Of a stretch of 64,000 bases of DNA, positions 10,611 through 24,089 are shown piece by piece (position 1 is the stretch's first letter; each line of letters starts with the position of its first letter). Below the pieces are notes generated by a model. It was not told the DNA's origin. It worked only from the letters and a program-made list of their open reading frames with translations, and searched no databases. This stretch comes from Microcebus murinus (Eukaryota > Chordata > Mammalia > Primates > Cheirogaleidae): assembly GCF_040939455.1 (NCBI RefSeq), contig NC_134106.1, positions 87,303,001 through 87,367,000 on the forward strand, written 5' to 3'. The position numbers and the translations under genes are program-made.

Positions 10611-12000
10611 GACTCTCCTATGTTCAATCTTCCCTTTCACATCCCTACCCAGCTGGCCAGGCCACTTGCCACTGTGAATGGATATTCTAACCTTGGACCA
10701 CATCTCTTGGGCCACCTACTTGGTGGGAAGAGTGTTGGGGAGGTGTGGCTCATTGGGAAAACTTTTCCTTATTGTAGTGTTTCAAGGCCACCCATGATAG
10801 AAGTTCTGGAAGGGCAGTGTGTCCCCCTTTGGCTTGTACCCATTTGTAAACCCAGCTCCTTTATCTTCTAGCCATCTCTAATGGATCCCATGTCTGGGTG
10901 TGGGGTCAGTTAAGAGGGGGGGGCCTGGTGCAACAGCACACCATGGGGTGAAACTATATCTTCTGTCCTACTCATGCTTGGTCCCATGTAGACAACTTCA
11001 AAAACATGCTGGATCGTTGCTGGGCCTATTCAACCTTATGCCAAGGTGGTGCTGATGGAACCCAGCTAATGATGTAAAGTTAGAACATCAAGGGGCCATG
11101 TAGCCACATTGGCTGAGCATTCCCTGTCTACCAGGGCCCAGTTGCATTCTAGGAGTTATTTGTATAGAAGGTAATTCTCTGCTACAAGTAACTTGGCCAT
11201 GTTACATAAACCCTAGAAACCTGTGTTGTGGTTTTCTTATTGGGGCATTTCAGTACCCACAGGGCATTTTTTTCTACCACTGTGATAACCCTAATACAGT
11301 TTGGGTTGTAATGGCATGACTCGTACCCACATGGATTAGTGCACACCCAGTAACCTATCCCCAGGAGTGGCTATGGGTAGAGTGGTTCTTTGCAGCAAAG
11401 ACAATATTTGAAGGGCTGAACACTAGATAGCACTCCTGGCAGCTGGGAGCACCAAGGTTTTCCTTGGGGTTGGGGGGTCTGGATGATGCTTAGTGACATG
11501 AGCCATGAATAGGACTTGCCATACCACTGCCATCTGTATTGTATATCCTCTATGCTCTTGCTGATCTTATGCCAGCTCTTTTCTCTTCCTACGATTAGCT
11601 TTTACAACTGAAAACACCAATGATGACTCGCACCAGCAGTGACGGAACCACAGGGGATTGATGTTTGGCTGTGAATGTTCAGACTTCTGGCCATCTTGTG
11701 GATGGGAAAATATTTAACTTGGTTTGTTTTTTGTTGTTTTTTCCCAGTGCTTGAAAAAGGACTGCTTTTCTAGAGACTTTTTTACCACTTGTAAATCTGT
11801 GGTATTTTGATCTGCATAAAGGCAGAGCTTGAGTGGAGAGAACATGATGAATACTTGAATCACGGGCAACATACTAACAAAGGGAGTACTCTATGCACCC
11901 TGGGACACTATCTCCAAAAACAGTAGACAAGTGTACCCTCAGCAGGAGGCAAATAGCTTAGGACAGTTTCATAGCTGCCAGAGGTTCACACCCATGTCTA
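10611..12000 (-). pseudogene. ERV-L pol relic: RNase H and RT side
   Basis: This is the other half of the ERV-L pol split by the ERV2 provirus. On the minus strand a GFTNGYKP block near 10833-10853 stands where the RNase H FTDGS motif should be. Once the provirus and one copy of the target duplication are removed, the distance from this block to the integrase QVDYI block near 2960 is about 545 bp. That is close to the spacing expected in ERV-L. Further up, scattered residues suggest the connection and RT regions, but stops are dense and I cannot set the outer edge. It was already decayed when, or has decayed since, the younger provirus entered. Confidence 0.55.
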
Positions 12001-15000
12001 TGGGAGATTTGGGGACTACTTGGTAAAATACTAACAACACTTTTACTATCATACATATTTCTCTTATCACTCATTGCCAAATGGTGTCCTTCATGCCAAC
12101 TTCTCCAGGAGCCATACCTCTTAAAGAATGACCATCTAAATCACATTGTGGATTGGGCCATCATCTGCCCAGCCACTTACGTATTAGCATAATTCAGATG
12201 GATCTAAACATTTTGGTGATAGTTTTGTATCATCCTTGGGCCTGTTTAATAGCTGCTCCTGACGTCTGTCTTCCTTACGTTCTGAGGCCACCCTTGCTCT
12301 CTGTACAGGCCACTAGTTGTGCAATAGCATGAGAACTTTGAAACTTGATGTCTTAAATAACAAGTTAAGGCATTCTCAAGTTACTGTGACAGCATGACTT
12401 CCGTTTAGCTTCATCTCTTCCTGTCGTATATCCATTTTGGAGGAAATATTGGGAGGACATGGACCTAGGCAGCTGCCATTATCTTCAGCTACCCCCTTGT
12501 ATCCCCTTTGAAAGATGTTTTCTAATATAAGTATAGAATAAAATATCTGGTATGAAAACATTCCCAAATCATAAAGACAACCATCTGATCCATCTCACTA
12601 GGATGTTTCTCTTTGTGATTTTTGGTAACATCTTTCTTCACCCTCAAATAAGCCCACTTCCCAGGTTTCATAATCCTGAGAATTCAGTCTGGCCAACTGT
12701 CCACCTGAGGGCCCATGGGCTGTCCATGGTGGCTTCCTGTTAGCCTGGGTGGACAGTCAAGGCCTTATCTAGACTCTTAAGATATGGCCTCTCATAGCCG
12801 TATTTCCTCTGAAAGAATGACCTCAATGCTTCAAAGTCTAAGAATCATCCCATTTTTCAAATCAAAAGATTCTTTAGAAATTCTTAGAAGTTTCCAGCAC
12901 ATTTGAGAGCTCTTGACTGCTATGTAGTATGAGGTCCACTATTGGGACTAGAAATTGCAGTCTCTTTGGCTTATGACTTTGTCTCTAGACCTGCTGATTT
13001 CCCTAAGGCTCCCTGATGGTGCCAACTGACTTAGGTTCCCTAAGTTGGCATTTAACTAAAGGAGTTAAATGTCAGCCAAGCCTGGGTCTACTGAGATGGG
13101 GCTAAGGTTAGCTCTTACCCACCTTTTTCCATATGGATCATGAGTTCCTTCACCCTGCCCAAACAACCCTGGGACCTCCCACATCCTTTGTGTCCTGGAA
13201 CAGTCTCTAGCTCTGACTAATCCCTGGTCAACCCCTCCCTACTTCAGACATATGGGGAGCATTGATTTGGGAGCACTGGGCACAGTACCCCCTCCCAAAG
13301 ACTCTTGTTCTCTTTTCCTGAGTAAGAAGGCAGGATAGAGCAGGAAGAACCCACAACCTGAGAGCTATGGTGCAATGTTGTTGGTCTCAGAGGAGGCAGT
13401 GTAGGGAAGAAGAGCCCCTTCTCACGGTTCAGGTTGCACATACCACAGGATGGTTATTACCTCTTCCTGATTCCTCATCAGTTGAGATTGCCTGGGAGTT
13501 TTGACCTGAGGAGCTCTTGTCATGACTTTTTCCATTTCTGTGGTGGCACAAGAAGTGAACAGCACTGTTGGGCAAAGGTCCTGTTCTTCAGTCACCAGAA
13601 GGTCAAGTAAGGCATTTCCCCAAGTCAAACCTCTAGCACAGAGGCCAGCACCTGTCACACAACTTTTCTGGTGCAATTACCCACATCTATTTACCTCTTC
13701 CCCAAGCAGAGAGGCTCCTCTTTGAGGTGGTTTCATGTGAAAGATGACTTCTTGGGGTCCCACATCAGCTCCATTGAAGTTTCACAATTTTAAACATAGA
13801 AGGTGGCCACTTGAGAGGTCAGAAATTGACTAGTTTTCTAGGCCTTCTTGACTCTTAAATACTAAATCTTTGAGGTCCTGTCTTAAAGTAAATCTGAACT
13901 ATGGAAAAATATTTGTCCTGAATGATTACGGTTCACTGATCTTTGACTTAGAACATTGTGGCAATATGGGGAGATTGAATCTTTCAGAGTATGTCCTGTC
14001 ATTTTCTCCCAAAGTTCTTCTGTAACCTAAACATTTCTAGGTGAATTTCCAAACAAGAGTCCATAGCTTTGAGCAATATCCCCCCACTCCCTCAGTGGCT
14101 AACCTGTGGGACGTGTGCAGCTAACCCTATCTAGCCTGGTGGTACTTGGTGAGCTTCCAGTCATTGTGTCCTTAAACTATTAGGGTTGATCTATGAACAC
14201 AGAAGACAAGATTCATTTCTACTTGACCTATTAGAAGCTTCTGGGCATGTGAACAGTTAAGCAGGATTATCTTATCCACAATGACGACAGTGGGGATACA
14301 GCTAAGATTTTGTAAACAGTATTGATTTTTGTCAAGCCATGTTCTATTCCACAGGGATGGTCTGGATAGAAAGTCCATGTTCCTCATGGTCTAGAATAGT
14401 TAATTTTTTTTTTTTTTTTGCCTTGTCTTTGAAGAAAATGTGCAAACTTAGAAGGGCTTTCCAGAAGGCAGGATGAGACACTGGTCTCTTTCATGAGGTT
14501 AAGAACATTAATCACAGGGAACTACTACTAAGAAAGAGGTAGAGGTGTCCTTATGAAATGGTCAAACAATGTGGTAAAGGTTCCCTAAGGTGAGAATAAG
14601 CAGTGGGTCTGAGTATCTGACCTGCAGGTTTACTCCATGGCCCAAGATGAAGACTGAGATAGAAGCTTCTAGGTGGCAATGGATTCCCTGCTCAGTTACC
14701 TTAATACTCCTGAATTTTGCATGGTGAAAGATACTGTGAGAGAAACACATGACATTCCTTAGATTGCTTTTTCACCCTAATTTCAAGAATAAAATGCCAG
14801 TTGTCATGACGCGAGGGGTGACATTTTTGCTGGGTTTAAAACTCACAGAATTTCGTGGTGAGCAGGAATGAGTGGCCCCTTAAAAGGTATCACCCTCCCC
14901 AACTCCCAGCTCCTAACACTGGGCAGCTGAGGGCCCAGAATGGCTGAGAAACCAGAACCATTCCAGACAGTCACCTTTAGAAAGTAGATCCAAAGAAGCA

Positions 15001-16269
15001 GTCATGTCAGGCACTGCTGACATGGTGAAACAAGAATAGGGCATGGAAATGACTGCTTAGTTTTAGCAGTGCTAGAGAAGTATGGGATCATAGGAAGAAA
15101 AGTTTAAGAGAAAAAGGTTTAAGTTTCAACAAACGTAGGATAAACTAGGCATGGGGGGAACTAGACAGCTCTTCAGTGGGATGTTTTGAAGGTTGAGCAG
15201 AGAAATGGGGTGGTAGCTAGAGGGGGATGTAGTATAAAAAGACAAAAGGGGAAGGGAAAAACGGTGGGGGCAGAGAATGGTACCCTTTCAGTCTTCTCGT
15301 GCAGTCCTTGGCTCTGTGTGTCACTCGGGCATGTGGAGAGCTTTGACAGGGAAGAAAACCATGCCTCTCATCATTCAGATATTGGCTAATTAGTACCTGC
15401 CTTTTCCCAATGTGGTATTTGTCCTTATTCCACGAGGATGCTTCCCTTGTACTGCTACCAGCAACGATGATGGGTTTGGATTGACAACCAAACTCAACAT
15501 ACAGTAGATTTTTAATGTCAAGCATTTTAGAAGGATACACTTAGAAGAAGTCATACGTGTGATGCTTTCACTTCAGTGGGAAAGGTTAGCAGCTACTGCT
15601 AGTCACTTACTTTGCTCCTTTATCCACTTGCGGTTGTGTGGCTGCAGTGGTCAAGAGCAAAGGTACATACGATCCACTTTGACAACAATGAGCCAAGGCT
15701 GCCATTCTCACTAACGTTGACTCATCACTGAGACCTAAAGCTCAAACGATGACTCCTCAGTCTCCAGGCCAGCTGTGGTCAGCAGACTGGGTGTTCCATG
15801 GTAAACAAGACCTAGCAGTCAATAGTTCCCAAGAATGTGGTGCCCACTAGATGACAGACCCAGAGAGTCCTGCCCTCCACATCAGCTTAGACCCTGTGTC
15901 AGAGCAGATCTACTGGATATGTAAGCTCCAAGATCTATGGTATATAGTTTGACCCTTTAGGTACATGGGTGAAGTGAAAGAGACCTGGGGATCCTTGTAT
16001 ATTCAGGGGCATTTTGAAGACTACCTCACCAATCTAGATATTTGCCTACAGCATTGGTGCCTCTGGGTGAAAGGATGGGACAAGTGGGGCTAAGACTGGG
16101 ACAGATCCTTAACCACATATCCAGTATCCAGACTTTGCAGCTTCAGTAACTGGAACTGTTGAGGTAGAAGCTGCCATGGCTTCTGTGAAAGATGGACCTT
16201 GGGAAGGGTGGTCACAGTAACTTGATGCCTTAACTGAAATATGCCCCAGGAAGGATGATACCACGAGTG
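12001..16269. other. Unassigned intergenic sequence
   Basis: I see no convincing gene, RNA or transposon. The longest frames (84-107 codons at 13422-13676 and 15217-15540, minus strand) show no domain. A T16 run sits at 14404-14419. The left end may contain more ERV-L pol or gag, too diverged to read. Confidence 0.4.
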
Positions 16270-16860
16270 CTATTGTGAAAATCAGTCTGAACAGAGATTC
16301 ATCAATTTCTCCTAATTGTTATAGCAGGCTTACGTGTTTTTGTTGTAGTTGTTGGCATTCGAAATCCATCTATGTGGTTTGAGTCCTTTTTGTTAGTTTT
16401 GCTGAGGCACCAAGTAACTTTTAGCCTTTAATTCCTCCTGAGGGAAGTAATTACCAGTATCTGTTAAATTTTTAATTTTCTCGTTCTGTACTTTAGAAGC
16501 AAATCTTTTTCACCCAAAAGTTGGGCTAATTGATCTTGCTCCATTTTCCAGGCCTGAGTCTCTGAAGAAACCATCTGTTTAAGATCCATTATTTCTTTTC
16601 TGTATCTTTTCAGAGTTTCATTGCTTGATACTTCATCAACATATGAGGAGTGTTTTTCACATAGTTAGCAGTGCTGGGAAACTTCCTGGTTTTATTCATG
16701 TAGCCCATGCATTGGGGCTTGAAGAGTTTTTCACCTTCGACTCTTTCCTTCCTCCTAGCTCCACTGGAAATGTTGCGAGTGAGGTAGGCTTCCCAGCGTC
16801 CTGCTCCGAGGAATCTGCCATTTTCCTGCCTTTTGATGGAAAGGTCCACTTTTCAGGGTT
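16270..16860 (-). pseudogene. CENPE: CENPE retrocopy fragment
   Basis: On the minus strand this is a broken copy of part of centromere-associated kinesin CENP-E mRNA. CENP-E is the plus-end-directed mitotic kinesin that links kinetochores to microtubules. The clearest part (16480-16640) covers the neck and start of the coiled coil, with the blocks KRYRKEIMDLK, QDQLAQLL and EKDLLLK. Downstream (16290-16440) are TWCLSK, TTTTKT and an REIDES-like block. Upstream (16650-16690) is FPSTANYVKNTP, the end of the motor domain. Weaker motor-domain similarity, including an LTR-N block, continues to about 16860. The segment should span several exons in the parent gene but shows no introns, which points to reverse transcription. 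Frameshifts and stops are present. It is an internal fragment of a very long mRNA. Confidence 0.8.
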
Positions 16861-19800
16861 TGCGCTGCCCCATCTCTGGAACATTCTTAAAGCAAGTTGT
16901 TCAGTAGTTACCACAGGCTGCAGGCTTCACATTTCCTATAATACAGACCTGGGTGAAAAACTGATTAGGACACAGCACTGCTGTTAATTCATAAATGTGA
17001 AACCCTACACAGGTGACTGAGTCTCCTGTAGCATTTAACCCCCAGAGACTAGGCTGGGGGTGTCAGATCCAGAGGCCTTTATGTCCTTACTGAGGCTATT
17101 CTGAATCCCACATACCGGGAAACCACTGAGTCTTTCCGGAGCTTAGCATGGAAGTGAAGCTTGTGCGGTTGAGCCCACATATAGCCTTTGTGGTGGGCAG
17201 CGTGGGTAGCTGCCTGGATCCCACACCAAAAATGGAGGACTTGTTGCCTCTGCTTCTGGATATTTGCTGGTAGACACTCAGCTGTGAAATCTCCAGCGTG
17301 CTCGTCTTGACCAAAGAGAGGTAATGACACCTAGGGAGCAGTGTCTGATCAGTATGACAGCTTGGCCTTTTTACCCTAACTTAAAACACTCAGAAAGGCT
17401 GTCCAGCTGGAGAGCCCTGTGAAGGTGGGCTGAGGTCTCCAGTGAGACTGCATGTCAGCTCAGCACCTTCCCTGCCCTGTACTTTGCCTCCACAGGTGGT
17501 GATCCTGAAAGCAATACCTAACCTAACAAACTTCCTGCATGTAGAGGATCCATTTCAGGGTGACTTCCAGGGAGCCTGCCCTGTAACCGCCTTCATCTCC
17601 TGCCACCAGTCCTCAGTGCATAAGCATGGTGTAGCTTGGGAGGCAGGCTGTCATGTCCTCAATCCTGTTTCATGTCTCTGCCTACCCATTGACTTGTTAC
17701 TAACAATGAAAATGTATAGACTGTTGGGACAACTCACCTCTTTACTGTAGACAAAATGTACTACCTGAGTGCTTTCTAGTCACTAATATACTCTGCAGGC
17801 TCCATCCATACCCAGGTTTGTACACTTCTTCAGTTAATCAGAAATGTCCCAGAAGGCCATTTTGAGACCTGGCAAAGCAACAGAACTTGCCATGGGATTC
17901 TGAACTACCTGCTCATGACATACTGTACCTTCTGGAATTACTCAGAATTGGTCTTCATTTTATGTTGCACAATCACGGTGCTTTCCAAATTTTGTAACTG
18001 GAGCTGCCTGTGATGAACTGGTTTTAGCTGACACACTGAATCTCTTGGCCATCTGATATCCTATTGTCAGCTTTGGTCTCTTGCAGAGGATAGCAGCAAG
18101 CCAGAAAGTGGTGTTCAGGAGAATATGACGTGGACTTGGGTCTTCTAATACCATAGGTGTCTGGATTGTAGCTCTTTGACAGAATATAGCTCCATGTGTC
18201 GCACAACTCCAGTATCTGAGTATGGTTCATAAGGCCCAAGTGGCAGGACAGCTTGTCCCTGCTATCCAGCCCACTCTTGTTCTAGGCTCCCCTTCAACTA
18301 GGTAGTTCATGGATTGCTTGGTTAGTGGCCTGGGCAGCACCCAAATAGTCTGTTGACTCCACAAATCTGAAAATATGCACTAAGTGTTGGGCCACCCACT
18401 TCATGGTGGTTAGGTACAATAACTCATCACTGTAGGAGACATGTTCTGATATACCCAGGCCACTGATGGGACAGCCTGAACTAGTTTCTGAAGGGTGGTT
18501 ATTCCCTAATCTGTTACTCATTTTTCTAAGTCACCTAGTATGCCTGCTGCTTGTTCACATCTAACCAAATAATGCCTCCAAAGTTATGGAGCTGTATGGT
18601 AGCCTGGAGGAGTAAGATAAGATCCTGTGGACTGTTACGATAGAGGACGGTTGGTAGAACCACAAACCTAGTGAAATTCCGTGTTCATGCCAAGTGAAGG
18701 CAAACTTCAGTGACTACATCAGTGAATGTAGCCCTTGCTAGCCCACTGTGTTGTCTCATTCTTTTATCTTGCCATCAGGATAATGCCAGTTGAATGAAAT
18801 TAAGGTTTGGCAGAATCCTAAAACATGAAGGATTTTTTTAGTATACTTTGCTGCGACACTCCTTGCCTTCTCTTTCCTAAAGTATGACCTTTTAAATGTC
18901 TCTCTAACCAGTGTTTCTTCCTGCATTTGCAAGGATGACTACAGCAATGTTCAGGTATAAGTGTAGTGGACCAATTATGTGTTCTATCTAACATTAGGTC
19001 AATATCTGTAGGTTTCCTTGATTGACTTCAAGTTGCAGTACAAGAATATTTAACACGAGTTCTTAAATTTAAGTACACATATGGTAGTAACTATAGTTAC
19101 AAGTTCAGATCTCGCAAACTTAAGTATAACTGAAACTTCATGCTCAAATAGCTCCATAGACTTCACTGGCTTTTTGGTATAACCCATGGTTACATAGGAC
19201 CTGAGAGAATTGGAACGGCACCACCATTGTCTGCTGCGAACAATGTTTCGTTTTTTATGTCTACTTGAGTTTATTCTTGTTCTTTAAAAATAGCTGAGGG
19301 ATGGAGAGCTCAATGCCAGGTTCATCCTTGGTGAGAATGAGCCCACTTTTATGGAGTGGGAGGCTCCTTGTTGGCCCTGCTTTTGAGCCAGGTAGTGGCT
19401 ATCTGGAGTTCAGACTTTCTATAGTGGAATCATATGCCTCAACTATGTTGAGAATCCAAATGCTGACCACCAATTGTTTCCAGAAGTTCTATACAGACAC
19501 AATCATGAAAAATGATTTTGCTACATCTCAAAACAGTAGAACGTCTTTTTGTAGAAGCCAGCACAGAAGCAAGATCTGCGCTTCCCAGTGACTTGGTACT
19601 TTTTCATTTTTTTGGTATCAAAATGATTCCAGGGTACTAGAGCCATCTTGTACCACCTTAAATGTTTCTCTAAAAACCTAGATATGAATGGATGTGAGTA
19701 TTGTGTCCACTTCAAAGTGAACAGAGACATTGACCCAGTCCAAACCTGAGGTCTTACCACTTCAGATATCAAGTATTATGGGGCAGCAGCTGTCAGCTTC

Positions 19801-20236
19801 CTGTCTTGGAAGTCTAATATGGGATATTGTGGGTAAACCGCTGTTTTACCAGGACAAGTTAACTTAGATGGCCCAGCTTATAGATGTCAGTCAGAACTTA
19901 AATCTCAATGAAGATCTCAAATATTAAAACTTGAGCAGGAGATGGCTATGGGGCAGAGCTCTTACTGTAGAGTTATCTTTAATGTGCTGGTGATATCAGT
20001 GACGAGGATATCGTGCCAACTGGTAGCATTTATGGCCATAGGTTTCCAGTTAGGAAGCAATGGAAAGTGAGGCAACTCGAATGAGTAACTCCGTGAACTT
20101 TTCTCTGAACCAACTTGAAGCTTTATGTGGAAAGGTTTATTCTGTCTCATAATCCCTTTTGAGATCCCCAAATCATGGGCAGCTTCTTGGCCTGTTAATT
20201 CCTCTCCCTTTGCCTGTTGTATGGTCCACTTACTGT
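16861..20236. other. Unassigned intergenic sequence
   Basis: Minus-strand frames at 17079-17330 (83 codons), 17960-18239 and 18294-18521, and a plus frame at 19301-19591, have no domain I recognise. The cluster at 17.9-18.8 kb has the look of a decayed long frame on the minus strand, since three adjacent frames follow one another, but I cannot name a parent. There is no RNA gene or repeat that I can place. Confidence 0.35.
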
Positions 20237-20777
20237 GTGTCTTAATTTGAGCTGCTGTAACACATCTTAGACGAGGGGTCCTCAAACTTTTTAAACGGGG
20301 CCAGTTCACTGTCCCTCAGACCATTGGAGGGCCATTGGAGAGTGCGGCATACATTCCACACATGTGCACCGTGGGCCCAGGACGAGTTGGCTGTTGAGCA
20401 GGACAGGCAGTGGCGGCAAAAACACCCGGCAGGCTGGATAAATGTCCTTGGTGGGCCATAATTTAAGGATCCCTGCCTTAGACCAGGAATTTACCAGCAA
20501 CGAGTTCATTGCTCAGTTTCAAAGGCTTGGAAGTCCAAGATCGAGGAACCAACAGATTTTTGTCTGGTGAGGGCTTGCTCTCTACTTCGAAGATGGAGCC
20601 TTGTTTGCTGTGTCTTCCTGTGGTAGAACAGGGCAAACAGGCTCTCTCAAGCCTCCTTATATGGGTGGTGATTCTATTCATGAGGGATGTCTCATGACCT
20701 AATCACAGGCTCTACTACTCTAGGGATTAAGTTCTAACCTCTGGATTCAGGAGACAAAGATTCAGACCCTAGCAACG
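20237..20777 (-). mobile_element. MLT1-type LTR interrupted by a hAT element
   Basis: This is the reverse complement of a MaLR LTR. A CTTAATTTGAGCTGCTGTAA block lies at 20240-20260. After the hAT insertion come a TTGGAAGTCCAAGATCGAGG block at about 20527, a GTCTGGTGAGGGC block, a TCATGACCTAATCAC block at about 20690, and a TTAAGTT end near 20730. The LTR is split at 20272 by the 203-bp hAT element and its duplicated 8-bp target, so the LTR is the older of the two. The same LTR class sits at 268-575. Confidence 0.75.
20273..20475. mobile_element. Non-autonomous hAT element (Charlie-like MITE), 203 bp
   Basis: The terminal inverted repeats are imperfect: GAGGGGTCCTCAAA on the left and the complement of CAGGGATCCTTAAA on the right. 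An 8-bp target duplication flanks it, TCTTAGAC at 20265-20272 and CCTTAGAC at 20476-20483 (7 of 8 identical). Eight-base duplications and CAGGGGTCC-type ends are hallmarks of hAT transposons. The sequence resembles the OposCharlie/OC1-type group from memory. It has no transposase and would have needed one in trans. It inserted into an MLT1 LTR. Confidence 0.85.
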
Positions 20778-22899
20778 TGGGACCCCTAGCATGTGTTGTC
20801 TTGAGATTTAGCAAAATCATTTCTCACTTTTATGGCATATGTGGAGAATTTCTGGGGAAAAAAATTTTAGATTAGCATTGAGATTCTCAAATTGGGTTTT
20901 GCTCTCAAAACAGCCTCCTGGGAATATGCAGTTCCCACAGAAACTGCTGTTTACATAGGTCATGGTGACATTGCCTATGCTTTTCTTGGGACAGAACCAG
21001 GAGGTTTGCCCAAAGGCAGAAGATAGATGGCCCAGCTCAAGAAAGAATTTGCCCTTCCTTTTGTTCTGGTACATGTATATAGATTTTAGCGGGTATTCTC
21101 TCCAGAATATTAAGGCAGTGAATTAACATACAGACCATAAAAATTCTACCTACACATGCTTAAAAACACTTGGGAGCTTTACATGAATTTCAGTTTGGGT
21201 TCAAAGAGTGAACACTTACAGATAATTTTTGAGTTCTAACATTGAACTCAAACATCTTGTTCTCCTTGTGAAGCATTTTGTCCATCTGTGATTCTTCCAT
21301 TTTCAGTCTGAAAATGCTTTCCAGCAAACAGTGGGGCTTAGTTGTTGGCTACCTTTTGCCTTGCCATGGGAATGTGAGTGGCTGGTTGTAATTCTGTTTA
21401 AGTGTCTAGAGACGAGGGTGTTTCTTAGGACATCTCTCAGCCTACCACTACCCTAGGTCATGTTGGGGGAGATGTTCATTCACCCTTGTATTCCAGGACC
21501 ATGGTACATTGACAGTCCTGGCTGTCACAGTCCTGAGCCAGGGGTGAGTTGTGCTGCTCACTGACCCGTGTGTAATTCTTCTGCAAACTGACTTACTGGC
21601 AGTGTCTATTCCTTTTTCCCCCCCTCAGACACAGTACCTGATTTTTTTTTCCTAACAGAAAACTGTCCCTTCTCCAATAGGTCCTCAGAGTAGTGTAGAC
21701 AGAAACCCTCCTAGCCTAGATTAAATGTTGGGAAATCCACCGGTCCTCTATTAAAAGCAACTAAAATCAATAAAAGTACTTATAAAAACCCAAACACTTG
21801 ATAGTTAATATTGTGTGGTAAATAACCCATGTGTTTCTTCCTAGAATCAATACAATACTGTAAAAATGACATACAATATGAAGGAGCTGAGCTGGCCATG
21901 TTCATCAGAAATATCTATTTTTGTACCATTTAGCTGTTAACTTCATCTTTGCATGGGTAAAAGAATGCTGTAGATCTCCACATTGTTTCCAGGAGATTTG
22001 TGGTTTCTGGCAGTGTTCAGAGGGCTCATGTGCCAGGCTATGTTGCCTGGGGAGATGGATTCCCATTCTACCCTCTGGTTTCTTGTGGGCCAGTCCTGCA
22101 TGGGGAAAGCCAATGCTTGAGGATGAACCTCAACATATCAATGCTGAACAAGATGCTCTTGAGGAAAGCTTGAGTCAGCAAACACCAAATCACAATGGTG
22201 TTATGAGAACTACTGTTCTTGTGCTCAAAGGCCTGTGGGTTGGTAGAAGAAAGACGTTTACGTGTGCTCCTGAGATCAAATACGTGTGGCAAAACTCCAC
22301 TGAGGATTTCCAAACAGGGAGGTGATCTTTTGTATTCACTCTAACTTTCTCGGCATGCTATGGGGGAAGAGAACAGTCCGATGGCATGAAACAGTCAAAC
22401 ACTAAAGAAGAGGGACTTGGCCCCATACCGCAAATGGAGCCACACTGAAAATGACTTAGTTATGAATCCTTTCTAGAAACTAGTGCTGCTCACTGAGGTG
22501 CCTTTTTTGTGGGTACCAATGTGTTTAAAGTGGCTCCCTCTTACTGGAGAGATTATAAGGTGTTTGAAGCAATCACCTTTCCTTGCTTTACTCCACCTGC
22601 AGTACTAGCTCATTCTGCCCTTCCACTGAGAGGAAAGATGGCTGCTACTCTGGTGGAAGTGGTCAGTGAGATCTGGCTTCATGAGGTCATGTTCACACTT
22701 TCACTCCAGTACTTTCTATGAGGGGAGAAATTATAAGTTGGCTTGAGACCATAAATTCAGGAGCCAAGTTTTACCCCATACTTCTGTCTAACCAAGAAGT
22801 TGTCATGCTGATATGTGAGCTTTTGATTCCTGTCTTATTTTGTACAACTGGGCTAGTTAAGGATGGGAGAGTGGGATAAGAGGGAATTGCCACCCCAGG
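20778..22899. other. Unassigned intergenic sequence
   Basis: The longest frames (134 codons plus strand at 21921-22325, 85 codons minus strand at 20817-21074) have no recognisable domain or homolog that I can recall. No tRNA-like or hairpin feature stands out. A C/T-rich tract lies near 21611-21626. Confidence 0.4.
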
Positions 22900-23900
22900 T
22901 ATGTTCTTGTTGATTTGGAAGTCTTAATTCTCCATCTTGGAAGGTTAGCTTGACTGGATATAGAACTCTTGCAAGTCTTTCAACACTTTGAATGTTATCC
23001 TACAGCCTTTTAATCTTCATAGTTTTCGAGAAGATAGCAGTTAAACTTATGAAGCATCCCTTCAATGTGATAGATCACCACCTTTCAAGGTTCTTGTCTT
23101 TGAATAGTTCTATCATATGCCTAGCTATAGATGCCTAGATATAGATCTCTTGGAGTCCATCCTGTTTGGTATTCATCGAGCTGCTTGGATGCATAGGTAG
23201 TGTTTCCACAAAACTTGGGAAGTTTTTCGTCACATCTAAACATTCTTCCCCCTTCTCTCGAAATGAATACTAAGCTTATGTTGGTCTACTAGGTGATCTC
23301 GCATGTTTGATTTCTTCTTTTCCTCAGACTATAATCTGAATTGGCCTATTTTCAAGTTTGCTGATGGTTCTGCCAGTTCAGATTTGCTATTGAGCCTCTA
23401 CAGTGAATTTTTATTGTTAATATAATTCTCAATTCCAGAGTTCCTGTATGGTTTCCTTAAAAAATCCTGATATTCTGAGACACTGTTGTTTTAGTTCTTT
23501 AGACATGACTTAATTTTCTTTGAAGGTTTTTAAAAAGCCAATCTAAAGTTTGTCAAAGTCCAACTTGACGGGTTCCTTAGGAAAGTGTCTATTGACTGTT
23601 TCCCAGGTTATTGGACAGACTTTCCTGTTTGCATGCCTTGCTTTTGTTACACTAGGTATTTTAAATAACTCCGGAGATTCTCCCATCTCCAGGGTTTGTT
23701 GCTGCCTTAGTGACTTTCTAACTAATGGCAAAGTCTCTATTCTTTGTCAAGTGCAGCCACTGAAGTCTCTCCTTGGTTATGTTACTAGACACGTAACGCT
23801 TGAACAGGTATTTCCTTCGTGGTCCAATGCTTTGAACCAGTAAGTGTCCCATTGTGGCTAAGGGACTTTGTCTTGAGACACTTGAAAATATCCAGCAGTT
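22900..23900 (-). mobile_element. HAL1/L1M-type LINE ORF1-region relic
   Basis: The plus strand is the reverse complement of an ancient LINE. The order of blocks matches HAL1/L1M ORF1 sequence: a TTGACTGGATATAGAACTCTTG-like start at about 22951, a GAGCTGCTTGGATGCATAGG block near 23178, a TTCCTCAGACTATAATCTGA block at about 23321-23340, AAGTTTGCTGATGGTTCTGCC, and an AGGGTTTGTTGCTGCC end near 23690-23705. No frame is open. HAL1 elements carry only the nucleic-acid-binding ORF1 of L1. I cannot separate HAL1 from an old L1M by eye. Confidence 0.75.
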
Positions 23901-24089
23901 GGAGCTTTGCCTCGGCCTTTGCTTCCTGCAGTACAGATCCCAAAGGGTATCCAGAGGGGACAGATGAGGGGCTTCCTCGGGTATGTCCTCAGTATGTGCA
24001 CAGCTACACATGTATGTGGTCGCCTAAAATCCCAGAAACATGTTGGAGCATTTCAAGGCTCCCTGTGCACGTCTCATCTCATGGTCTCT

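Noticed and set aside
17079..17330. 83-codon minus frame considered as further CENPE motor-domain sequence
   Set aside because: A faint GQ-x-GK-like resemblance only; not enough to extend the pseudogene.
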